From assembly GCA_963783945.1 (NCBI GenBank), contig CAWAPS010000025.1, positions 62,001 through 126,000 of the forward strand: a stretch of DNA of 64,000 nucleotides. The letters are read 5' to 3'. Below are positions 23,116 through 30,709 of this stretch, piece by piece. Every line of letters begins with the position of its first letter. The first letter of the stretch is position 1. The DNA is from CAWAPS01 sp963783945 (GTDB lineage Bacteria; Actinomycetota; Acidimicrobiia; Acidimicrobiales; Palsa-688). The notes under the pieces were generated by a model that did no database searches, was not told where the DNA came from, and saw only the letters and a list, made by a program, of their open reading frames with translations. The translations under genes and the position numbers were made by a program.

Positions 23116-25431
23116 TCAGTTTCCGAGCGGCACCAACAGGCATCGGCATCCGGTATGGGCCGGAGGGTGGAGCTGACCGGTGGGGAACGGCTCGCCCTTG
23201 CGCAGTCCGCCCGCCAGCGCGTCGTCGTCGCAGTCGGGGCACGGCCCGTCGGTGTCCTCGACGATCCAGCGCAGCAGGGTCCCATCCGGCGTGGCATACC
23301 AGGTGCCGCGCGAGAACGCCGCGGCGAGGGCGTCGCCGGCGATGCGCTCTATGCGCTGGCTTTTCCACTCGCGGTAGGCCGAGCCGATCGAGCTCATCAC
23401 TACCGCCCGGTCCTCGTCGTCGCCCGAGCTGAGGGACGGTGAGGCGTCGCACACTTCCTCGAGCCGGCGCCGCAGGGCTTCGACGATGGTCTCGCCGGCC
23501 TCTCGGGCCAGGTCGTCGACCTCAGGCGGAGACGAAACGCTCTCCGGGCGGTCGAGCGTCTCGGCGGCGAAGGCGACGCCCGCCGCCGCCGCTTCCTCCA
23601 GCAGGGGCTGGGCCGAGGCGGCGTAGCGGTCGGTCTGGGCCTCGCTCTCGGGAAGCAACCGGTCTATCGATACCTTCCCACGCAGGCTGCGCAGGCGGTC
23701 GAGCAGGTCGTTCTGCTCGTCCTGGAGGGCCCGCTTGAGCCTGCGAGTGAGGGTGACCTCGAGGTCGACCACCGCCGACTCCCGTCTTTGCAGCAGGGAC
23801 TCGTCGAGGTCGGTCACCGGGTGCTCGGCGTCGTCGTCGTCGACGTGGGTGTCTTCGGCGGACGCGTCGCCGGTGTCGTCGGCGGCGGCTGCGTCGGCGG
23901 TGGCGGCGGGGGTGTCGTCCTCGTCCCGGTCGGCGGCCTCGTCGCCGGTCTCACCCGCTTCAACCGGGTACGGGCTCGCGGCCGCCTCATCCGGTTGGCG
24001 AGCGGGCGGGCGGCCGGAACGGATCCGGGCGAACAGCTCGTCGACCGGGGACCCCTGGTCCTCCACGTCCTCGACGGTCTCGATGCTGTCGATGGTCTCG
24101 ATGGTCGGGTCATCGGCGACGAGCCGTAGATGGGACGGGGACTCGCCGGCGGGGTGGGCCGCCGCGGCATGGGCCACCGCGACGGAGGCGGAGCCCGAGG
24201 AGGTGGAGCCGGTGGAGCCAGTGGAGCCAGTGGAGCCGGAGCCACTCGATCCGAGGGAGCCGGTGGAAAGGGAGCCGGTCGATCCGGCGGAGATGACGGA
24301 CGCAGAGCCGGCGGAGATGCCGGTGGAGCCGGGGGGGCCGGCCGCCGTCGAGCCGGTCGGGCCGGTCGACGCCACGGGAATCCCGCCCGGGCCGGCGGTC
24401 GGGGCCGGCGGACCACCGGGGCTGGCCCCCCCCGTGGTCGCAGCACTCGAGGGGTCAGCCGCCGTCGCACCGGCTCCCGGATCGGGCCCGGCCGTGGACT
24501 CGGCCGTATGACCCGGCTGCTCTCCGTGGCCCGCCTGCCCCGCCTGCTCCGACTGGCCCGAGGGCTCCTCGCCGGGACCGTCGTCGCCCGGAGCTCTCTC
24601 CGCGAGCAGACCCTCCACTGTCGGTTCCTCGCCCGAAGCCTCCTCCGGCTCCAGGCCACCAGAAAGAGACTGGCCGTACTGCCCCGACTCGTGCTCGCGG
24701 CGCAGCCTCCGGCCCACCTCGTCCGCCGCCGCCCTGGCCTCGGCGTCGGCCCGGCCGAGCTCTGACTGAGCCTCCTCCAGGGTGCGCCGCACGATCGCGT
24801 AGCTCTCGATCAGCCGCTCGCGCCCAGCTCGCAGCTGCTCGATCTGCACCGTCGCCACCCGCCGCCGGCGGGCCAGATCCTCGAGGATCCGGTCCCGGGT
24901 CGAGTTGGCCCCCTCGACGGTGAGCGCCCGCTCCTGCTCGGCCTTGACCCGGATGCCGTCGGCGTCCACCCGGGCCCGGTCCAGGACCTCGGCCGCCTCG
25001 GACTGGGCCGCCGCTATGAGGCGGGCCGCGTTCTCCTGTGCCGCCGCCGCTTCTCGGGCCACGATGTCACCCGACTCCTGCAGCACCTTCTCCGACCGCT
25101 CCCTGGCGGTGGCCTCGACCTTCTCGGCCTCGGCCGCCGCCTTGGCCCGGAGGTCGGCGGCGGCCGCCCGGGCTGTGCGCAGGATGGTCGCCGTCTCCTC
25201 GCCCACGGCGGCCATCAGGGTGTCCTCGTCGAGGACAGGCGGGCGGGCGGCGCGTTCCTCCGCCGAGTGCCACGCCGATTCCAGTTGCTGCGACCGTTCC
25301 CTCGCGGCGCGCAGGTCGCCGGCCACGCGATGAAGAAACGAGCGGACCTCGGCCGGATCGAAGCCCCGAAAACTGGAGGTGAAATTCTGGGCCTGAATCT
25401 GGTCAGGTGTCAGCGGAGGGTCAGAACCCAT
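23116..25431 (-). CDS. DivIVA-domain coiled-coil protein with MuF-like C-terminus
   Basis: 771 aa. Residues 7-60 are a DivIVA N-terminal domain (LTPDQIQAQNFTSSFRGFDP, EVRSFLHRVAGDL); 60-240 a long coiled coil; 245-520 a Gly/Ser/Thr/Pro then acidic low-complexity linker (GSTGSTGST repeats). The C-terminal 250 residues contain a helical part and then the pattern seen in phage Mu F/SPP1 gp7 head-morphogenesis proteins: SRGTWYATPDGTLLRWI, CPDC at 731-734, H755-PPAH759 and CRC at 762-764, a probable zinc site. DivIVA proteins mark curved membranes and septa. It sits between UPF0182 and a Lon-like PDZ gene, suggesting an envelope role. Confidence 0.8.
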   Translation of the reverse strand: MGSDPPLTPDQIQAQNFTSSFRGFDPAEVRSFLHRVAGDLRAARERSQQLESAWHSAEERAARPPVLDEDTLMAAVGEETATILRTARAAAADLRAKAAAEAEKVEATARERSEKVLQESGDIVAREAAAAQENAARLIAAAQSEAAEVLDRARVDADGIRVKAEQERALTVEGANSTRDRILEDLARRRRVATVQIEQLRAGRERLIESYAIVRRTLEEAQSELGRADAEARAAADEVGRRLRREHESGQYGQSLSGGLEPEEASGEEPTVEGLLAERAPGDDGPGEEPSGQSEQAGQAGHGEQPGHTAESTAGPDPGAGATAADPSSAATTGGASPGGPPAPTAGPGGIPVASTGPTGSTAAGPPGSTGISAGSASVISAGSTGSLSTGSLGSSGSGSTGSTGSTGSTSSGSASVAVAHAAAAHPAGESPSHLRLVADDPTIETIDSIETVEDVEDQGSPVDELFARIRSGRPPARQPDEAAASPYPVEAGETGDEAADRDEDDTPAATADAAAADDTGDASAEDTHVDDDDAEHPVTDLDESLLQRRESAVVDLEVTLTRRLKRALQDEQNDLLDRLRSLRGKVSIDRLLPESEAQTDRYAASAQPLLEEAAAAGVAFAAETLDRPESVSSPPEVDDLAREAGETIVEALRRRLEEVCDASPSLSSGDDEDRAVVMSSIGSAYREWKSQRIERIAGDALAAAFSRGTWYATPDGTLLRWIVEDTDGPCPDCDDDALAGGLRKGEPFPTGQLHPPAHTGCRCLLVPLGN

Positions 25432-25530
25432 GCGCCCAGAGCCTAGAACCAGAGGTGCATCGGTTGGGCGATGCGGAGCGTCCGACCTGACGCCCTCGTC
25501 GAGAGGAGAAGGGGGAAGAAAAAAACCAAG

Positions 25531-26709
25531 CTAGTGCCGGGTCACCTGCGAGGTGGCCTGAGCGCCGGGCGGCGGCGGGATGGTGCCCCCCATGGCCTTG
25601 AGGTCGTTCAGCGCCTGATCGAGAGTCGATACCGCTATCACCTTCATGTTCCCGGCTTCGCTCTGGGCGTCTTTCAGGTTGGCCGGCGGCACGAAGAAGA
25701 CCTTGGCCCCGGCCTTGCGCACGGCGACGGCCTTCTGCGCCGCCCCTCCGATGGCCCCGACGTTCCCGTCCACGTCGATGGTGCCGGTTGCGGCGACGGC
25801 GTGACCACCGGTCAGATGCCCGTTGGAAAGGGCCTCGAGCAAACCGAGGGTCAGGGCCAGTCCGTCTGATGGGCCGCCGATGTTGCCCACCTCCACGCTC
25901 ACCGCGAACGGGAACGTGTACACGCTGCGGGTCTCGCTCGCCACCCCCAGGAACGCCCGGCTGGGATCGCCCGGGGTCGAACCGAGCTTGGCCGTCAGGT
26001 GCTCGGTCTGGCTCTTCCCGTCCGACCCGGTCCTGGTCGCCGTGATGTGGATCTCGGTGCCTGGGGCAAAGGACCGGACCCGGTTCACCAGGTCGGTGTC
26101 GGTGCGAATGGGCGTGTCGTTGACGGCGGTCACCAGGTCGTCGCACTGCAACTTGGCCGTCGCCGCCGGACTACCGGGCTGCACCAGGTCGATCTGGGCC
26201 CCGAGGTTGTCGATATCGACCGTGTACCCGAGTCGCCGCAGGGCCGCCACCGGCGCCTCGGTGGTGGCGCTCACGCTCTGCTCGGTGTCGACGCAGCTCT
26301 CCTGAGCGGGCGGAGTCGGGCCGAGCACGGCGGACTTATGGACCAGGATGGTGCCGTCCTCGAAGGTCTTGAGCAGGCCCAGCTTGGACAGCGCGAACTG
26401 GACCGGCGTGGTCGGACCCTCGAGCACGTCGACCATCAGGATGGATCCGTCGATGGTTTTGATCTGCTCCGGCGGTAGGACCAGCCGGGCGCACGGCTTG
26501 CCGTCGGGCAGCTTGAGGTTGCCTGAACCGGCGGCCTTGCAGTCCGTGCTGGGGGTGACCAGCGGGGCCGTGCCCGGGGCGATCGTGTAGTAAGCCGACG
26601 CCCCGTGGTCGGCGAAGATCCACCCGCCGCCGATGACCACCACCACCGCGGCCAGAGAGACGAATGACTTCCGGGCCCGAAGCGCTTTGGGCAGGCGATC
26701 CATGATCAC
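25531..26709 (-). CDS. PDZ domain and Lon-like (S16) serine protease, membrane-anchored
   Basis: 392 aa, YlbL/Rv3194c type. A membrane helix at residues 17-37 (FVSLAAVVVVIGGGWIFADH) is followed by an extracytoplasmic N-domain, a PDZ domain near 140-215 (GSPAATAKLQCDDLVTAVN) and a Lon protease domain near 245-370. The catalytic dyad is intact: Ser281 in GGPSDGLAL and Lys326 in GAAQKAVAV. It probably cleaves misfolded or regulatory proteins at the outer face of the membrane. GTG 26709 or ATG 26703 may be the start. Confidence 0.9.
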   Translation of the reverse strand: MIMDRLPKALRARKSFVSLAAVVVVIGGGWIFADHGASAYYTIAPGTAPLVTPSTDCKAAGSGNLKLPDGKPCARLVLPPEQIKTIDGSILMVDVLEGPTTPVQFALSKLGLLKTFEDGTILVHKSAVLGPTPPAQESCVDTEQSVSATTEAPVAALRRLGYTVDIDNLGAQIDLVQPGSPAATAKLQCDDLVTAVNDTPIRTDTDLVNRVRSFAPGTEIHITATRTGSDGKSQTEHLTAKLGSTPGDPSRAFLGVASETRSVYTFPFAVSVEVGNIGGPSDGLALTLGLLEALSNGHLTGGHAVAATGTIDVDGNVGAIGGAAQKAVAVRKAGAKVFFVPPANLKDAQSEAGNMKVIAVSTLDQALNDLKAMGGTIPPPPGAQATSQVTRH

Positions 26710-26830
26710 CAGGAGCCGTCTTGTAGCATCTTGGCGGTACTGGTCACATGACTACTCTTCACAGGTCTCCGAAGCTCCACCGGGCTGGGACAGCCTGCCA
26801 TGCCCGACCATGGTTGGTGGGAGCAGGCGG

Positions 26831-27637
26831 GTGAGTAAGGACATTCCTTCCTCCTCCCCGTGGGGGGAACCGGCGGCGGCCCCATACCCGCCCGCGGTCC
26901 CGTCCCCCGGCCCCGCCCCCAATGGCACGGGGAACGGAGCTAGCAACGGGACCCGCCGTGCCCCTCGCCGTCCGCCCCCCATTTCGGGACCCGAGGCGGC
27001 CGGCGCCGATCTGGTCGTTTCGGACGCCGGTTCCACCTCACCGCCGGCCTCGACTTCGGCCGCGGCCCCGCCTGCTTCTACGACTTCGGCCACGGCCCCG
27101 CCTGCTTCTACGACTTCGGCCGCCGCCCCGCCGGCTTCTACGACTGCTGCGCCGGCCGCCTCTCCTTTTGCGCCGGCCGCCACCCCTTCGGCCCCCACGA
27201 CCGGCCAGCCGGGGGCTTCCACTCGATCGGCCCTGGACGCCAGTTCTCTGCCGCCGCCCGGCCGGGCCAGCCGGGCTCGACCCGGGGACGACCTGGAAAT
27301 GGAGGAGCGCCCCGGCGGACCCTACGACGGCCTCGACGGTCTCGACGACCTGGACTACAGCCAGATGACCGCTCGCGGGGTGGCGGTGGGCGCCGCGGCG
27401 GGACGGGGCGCGGGCGCTTACGACCAGGCCGATGTCAGCCGACGTCCCTGGCCGGATCGCCGCGACCAGGTTGTCGACCTGCCCCGACCCTCCCGCCGCA
27501 GCCGGATATTCAGGGGCACGAGATCGTTGATCGCCCTGATGGTGATCGCCATCGTCCTCGGTATCGGTATGGCCGTATCCCTCGGCTACCTGATCTGGCT
27601 GCTGGCCGAGGCGATACACCATGCCGCGTCCAGCTGA
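26831..27637 (+). CDS. Proline/alanine-rich protein with C-terminal membrane anchor
   Basis: 268 aa, function not recognised. Residues 1-130 are low-complexity Pro/Ala/Ser/Thr with repeats of APPASTTSA. A middle acidic patch (YDGLDGLDDLDYSQM) follows, then a basic stretch (RPSRRSRIFRGTR) and one C-terminal membrane helix (SLIALMVIAIVLGIGMAV). The likely topology is an N-terminal cytosolic tail with a C-terminal anchor. GTG 26831 follows GGTGGGAG; ATG 26810 is an alternative. It overlaps the HEAT-repeat gene by 17 bases, so both are probably co-transcribed. Confidence 0.7.
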   Translation: MSKDIPSSSPWGEPAAAPYPPAVPSPGPAPNGTGNGASNGTRRAPRRPPPISGPEAAGADLVVSDAGSTSPPASTSAAAPPASTTSATAPPASTTSAAAPPASTTAAPAASPFAPAATPSAPTTGQPGASTRSALDASSLPPPGRASRARPGDDLEMEERPGGPYDGLDGLDDLDYSQMTARGVAVGAAAGRGAGAYDQADVSRRPWPDRRDQVVDLPRPSRRSRIFRGTRSLIALMVIAIVLGIGMAVSLGYLIWLLAEAIHHAASS

Positions 27638-28244
27638 CGGGGCTTCCGCCGTCGACCGCCGGCGCTCGGTCGCCCTGGCCGGTCATCTCCAGGACGAGGG
27701 AGGGGCCCGGGCCGGGCTCGACGACCACGAACCCTCGGTGCGGGCCACCGCACTCGGCGCCCTGGCCCGCCTTGGGGTGCTTCGGCTGGACGACCTGATC
27801 CCGGCGTTCGATGACGACTCGGTTGGGGTGCGGGCCCGTAGCGCCGAGCTGGCGGTCACGTTCGGGAGGGCGGGGGTGGATCTGCTCATCCGCGCTCTTT
27901 CCGACCGGGAACCCCGGGTGGTCGAGTCCGGCTGCTTCGCCCTGGGTGAGATCGGATCGGCCGCGAAAGTCGCGGTTGGGCCCATTTGCGGGGTGGCCTG
28001 CAGCCACCCGGATCCACTGTGCCGGGAGGCCGCGGTCGCCGCTCTCGGCGCCATCGGTGACCGGGCCGGGCTCGACGCCATCGTCGCCGCCACGTCCGAC
28101 AAACCGGCCGTGCGCAGGCGAGCCGTGCTGGCCCTGGCCCCGTTCAGCGGAACCGTGGTCGAGGAGGCCCTGGCCCGGGCGTTGACCGACCGCGACTGGC
28201 AGGTGCGCCAGGCGGCAGAGGACCTGACCGGCCGTCTGGCCTGA
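27621..28244 (+). CDS. HEAT-repeat protein
   Basis: 207 aa composed of about six HEAT-like helical repeats; repeated elements such as PSVRATALGALARLG, VGVRARSAELAVTFG, PRVVESGCFALGEIG, REAAVAALGAIGD and AVRRRAVLALAPF are visible. Such alpha-solenoids serve as protein-protein scaffolds. There is no membrane segment. Its start lies within the end of the preceding anchored protein, suggesting translational coupling and a shared task. It is convergent with mreB, 12 bases apart. Confidence 0.85.
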   Translation: MPRPADGASAVDRRRSVALAGHLQDEGGARAGLDDHEPSVRATALGALARLGVLRLDDLIPAFDDDSVGVRARSAELAVTFGRAGVDLLIRALSDREPRVVESGCFALGEIGSAAKVAVGPICGVACSHPDPLCREAAVAALGAIGDRAGLDAIVAATSDKPAVRRRAVLALAPFSGTVVEEALARALTDRDWQVRQAAEDLTGRLA

Positions 28245-28256
28245 CCTCTCGCCGTT

Positions 28257-29255
28257 CTATTTCATGAAGAGGTCTCTGACCGCGTCGAGCTCCTCCAGGC
28301 ACTTGCCGGCCCCCAGCACCACACACTCGAGCGGGGCGTCCACCAGGTGGATCGGCAGCGAGGTCTCCGAAGCCAGACGCTTGTCGAGGCCGCTCAGTAG
28401 CCCACCGCCCCCCACCAGGTGGATGCCCTGTGAGATGAGATCCTGGGCCAGCTCCGGCGGGGAGTTGCCGAGGCACTTCACCACCGAGTCGACGATGGCG
28501 CGCACCTGCTCCTCGATCGCTTCCCGCACTTCGTCGGGGGCCAGGATCACCGTCTTCGGGAGGCCGGTCATGAGGTCCCGGCCCCGCACCTCGGCTTTGA
28601 CCGCATCCTGATCGGACGGCCAGGCGCTGCCTATCGCCAGCTTGATCTCCTCGGCCGTGCGCTCGCCCACCGCGATGCCGTACTCCCGCCGCACGTAGGT
28701 CTGTATAGACGCGTCGATGTCGAAACTGCCGACGCGTATGGCCTCCAACGCCACCAGCCCGCCGAGCGAGATGACCGCGGTCTCCGTGGTACCGCCGCCG
28801 ACGTCGACGATCATGTTGCCGAGCGGCTCGTGTATGGGAAGACCGGCGCCAATGGCCGCCGCCATGGGCTGCTCGATCAGAAATGCCCCATTCGCCCCCG
28901 CGCCGCGAGCCGCCTCCTCCACGGCCCGGCGCTCGACCTCGGTTATGGCGGACGGAACGCATATCACCACTCGCGGTCGGTTGAACCGCGACACTCCCGC
29001 CCGCTGGAGCAGTAGGCGGATCATGCGCTGGGTGATGTCGAAGTCGGTGATCGCCCCCTTGCGCAGCGGGCGCACGGCCACGATGTAACCGGGCGTGCGC
29101 CCGATCATCTGCCACGCCTCTCGACCCATGGCCAGCACATCCTGGGTGCGGGAATTCAGGGCGATCACGGTCGGCTCGTTGAGCACTATGCCCCGGCCGC
29201 GTGTGTACACCAGGGTGTTGGCGGTACCAAGGTCGATCGCCAGGTCTCTAGCCAG
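28257..29255 (-). CDS. mreB: Rod-shape-determining protein MreB, apparent CTG start
   Basis: 332-aa bacterial actin. With translation from CTG 29255 the protein opens LARDLAIDLGTANTLVYTRG, carrying the phosphate-1 motif DLGTANT at 8-14; later motifs are VCVPSAITEVERRA, NMIVDVGGGTTETAVISLGG (phosphate 2) and HLVGGGGLLSGLDKRL (adenosine). MreB filaments guide wall synthesis at the membrane. The next downstream start, GTG 29210, would delete the phosphate-1 loop. In-frame between the upstream TGA and this point only CTG codons and one ACG could initiate. The stop of the upstream gene overlaps this start by eight bases. Confidence 0.9.
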   Translation of the reverse strand: MARDLAIDLGTANTLVYTRGRGIVLNEPTVIALNSRTQDVLAMGREAWQMIGRTPGYIVAVRPLRKGAITDFDITQRMIRLLLQRAGVSRFNRPRVVICVPSAITEVERRAVEEAARGAGANGAFLIEQPMAAAIGAGLPIHEPLGNMIVDVGGGTTETAVISLGGLVALEAIRVGSFDIDASIQTYVRREYGIAVGERTAEEIKLAIGSAWPSDQDAVKAEVRGRDLMTGLPKTVILAPDEVREAIEEQVRAIVDSVVKCLGNSPPELAQDLISQGIHLVGGGGLLSGLDKRLASETSLPIHLVDAPLECVVLGAGKCLEELDAVRDLFMK

Positions 29256-30072
29256 ATTCTCCCCCTGCCGGGTGTCCAGAGGCCTCCGCGGCCGCCGGTG
29301 AGTTGTCGTCCCCCATCAAAACATCGTCCCTCTGGACGGTGTGGTGTCCGACCCCCTCCTCGGCGACCGAGGGCGCGGCAACCGGTTGGTCACCGGCCTC
29401 GCCCCGATCAGCCTGCCCTATCGCCCCGCCCTCGCCAGCCTGCTCGATCGCCCCGCCCTCGCCACCCTGCTCACCGGCGTCGGGGCCATGTGCCTGCTGC
29501 GCCACGGCCTCGAGACCAAGGGCGCCCGGAGCCACGACTCCGTCCCCACCGGCCTTGTCCCCACCGGCCTTGTCCCCACCGGCCTCGTCCCCACCGGCCT
29601 CGTCCCCACCGGCTTCGTGCTCCCCGGACAGGTGCCCGTCGCTGTCCGCCTCGGCGCTGTCCGGCTCGGCGCTGTCCGGCTCGGCGCGGTCGCTTCCGCC
29701 GGCGCCCGACCCTCCCGCCTCATCGATCTCGCCGGCAACCGGCGTCTCCTGGTCCTCGGGAGACTCGACGGAATCCGGTTCGCCGGCGGGCTCCGCCACC
29801 CGCTCGAGCTTGATCGAGGTGAAACGCATGGGCTCGGTCCCCCCGGCCCCGTTGGGGCCGCGGCCGGCGCCGGACGTCACGATGCGGACCCCCGCCGGCC
29901 GGTTCTCCGGCGACAGGGCCCTCAGCCCTCGCTTGAACGACGCCACGTTGGCGTCGACCGATTTCGGCTGGCGGTGCCGCCACCACACGGCGATACCCAG
30001 GATGATGGCGAGGACGAGGGCTCCCACCACATAGGCCAGATTTGAGATCACGGTGCTCGAGAGACCCGTCAC
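29248..30072 (-). CDS. Membrane-anchored acidic repeat protein, unknown function
   Basis: 274 aa, not recognised. One N-terminal membrane helix (NLAYVVGALVLAIILGIAVWW) is followed by a basic, conserved-looking segment (KRGLRALSPENRPAGVRIVTSG, MRFTSIKLERVAEP) and then an acidic low-complexity tail with AEPDS and AGGDE repeats. It overlaps moaE by four bases and mreB by eight, so it is the middle gene of a three-gene operon. The link to MreB suggests an accessory of the shape machinery, but this is inference only. Confidence 0.7.
   Translation of the reverse strand: MTGLSSTVISNLAYVVGALVLAIILGIAVWWRHRQPKSVDANVASFKRGLRALSPENRPAGVRIVTSGAGRGPNGAGGTEPMRFTSIKLERVAEPAGEPDSVESPEDQETPVAGEIDEAGGSGAGGSDRAEPDSAEPDSAEADSDGHLSGEHEAGGDEAGGDEAGGDKAGGDKAGGDGVVAPGALGLEAVAQQAHGPDAGEQGGEGGAIEQAGEGGAIGQADRGEAGDQPVAAPSVAEEGVGHHTVQRDDVLMGDDNSPAAAEASGHPAGGESG
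29540..29626. repeat. 15-bp tandem repeat in acidic tail
   Basis: Six copies of GTCCCCACCGGCCTT/C code AGGDE/AGGDK units on the minus strand. Confidence 0.85.
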
Positions 30073-30545
30073 TGGCCGACCTCGGCCACGTCCTCGGCGT
30101 CGACCCCCCAGTCTTCACCACCGTCCCACCGCTCGCGCTTCCAGATCGGCACCGTTTTTTTGATGCTGTCGATGCAGAACCTGGCTCCGTCGAAGGCTTC
30201 GCCCCGATGCCCGGCGGACACGGCCACCACCACCGAGCACTCGGTGACCACGAGGGTCCCGGTGCGGTGCCACAGCACCACCCGGGCCAGTCCCGGCCAT
30301 CGGGCCCGCGCCGCGTCGGCAATCGCCTGGAGCCGGGGCACGACCTGGGCCTCGTAGGCCTCGTACTCCAGTTCGGCCACGCCCGGCCTGCCCGCGGCGT
30401 GGTCGCGCACCGTCCCTGCGAACACCACCACCGCCCCGCAGTCGGGACGCACCACCCACCTGGCCGCCCTATCTACGGGCAGCGGTTCGGTGGTCAGGGC
30501 CAACCACTCGTCTCTCCCCTGTGGCTCGGGTGCCGGTCCGGACAC
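30069..30545 (-). CDS. moaE: Molybdopterin synthase catalytic subunit MoaE
   Basis: 158-aa large subunit of molybdopterin synthase, which inserts sulfur carried by MoaD into precursor Z. Family motifs: GAVVVFAGTVRDH, LEYEAYEAQVVPRL, VVLWHRTGTLVV, VVVAVSAGHRGEAF and the catalytic lysines in SIKKTVPIWKRERW. The length is normal. GTG 30545 lies six bases after TAGCAT, a leaderless -10 pattern; an AGGAG tract also abuts the start. No moaD or other molybdenum-cofactor gene is nearby. Confidence 0.93.
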   Translation of the reverse strand: MSGPAPEPQGRDEWLALTTEPLPVDRAARWVVRPDCGAVVVFAGTVRDHAAGRPGVAELEYEAYEAQVVPRLQAIADAARARWPGLARVVLWHRTGTLVVTECSVVVAVSAGHRGEAFDGARFCIDSIKKTVPIWKRERWDGGEDWGVDAEDVAEVGQ

Positions 30546-30551
30546 CTCCTC

Positions 30552-30557
30552 ATGCTA
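30552..30557 (-). promoter_or_regulatory. Predicted leaderless -10 box (TAGCAT) of the moaE-mreB operon
   Basis: On the minus strand TAGCAT, six bases, then GTG 30545. It would drive moaE, the anchored acidic protein and mreB. Confidence 0.55.
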
Positions 30558-30709
30558 CGGCGGCGGCAGCTGCCGTGGGGCCACCCCCCGGGCCAGGACG
30601 CGACGGCCGGCGACGAAGGACCGCCCGCCAACCGGACCGCCCGTCCACCGCCTCCCGACCCCGGGGGGCGACGACTAACGGACGCCCCCCGTCATTAGTC
30701 TCGTTGAAC

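Noticed and set aside
23116..23320. Prophage remnant
   Set aside because: The MuF-like motif is at the end of a continuous DivIVA-domain gene, and there are no other phage genes nearby.
28257..29210. mreB starting at GTG 29210
   Set aside because: This would remove the DLGTANT nucleotide-binding loop required in actin-like proteins, while the codons just upstream encode it.
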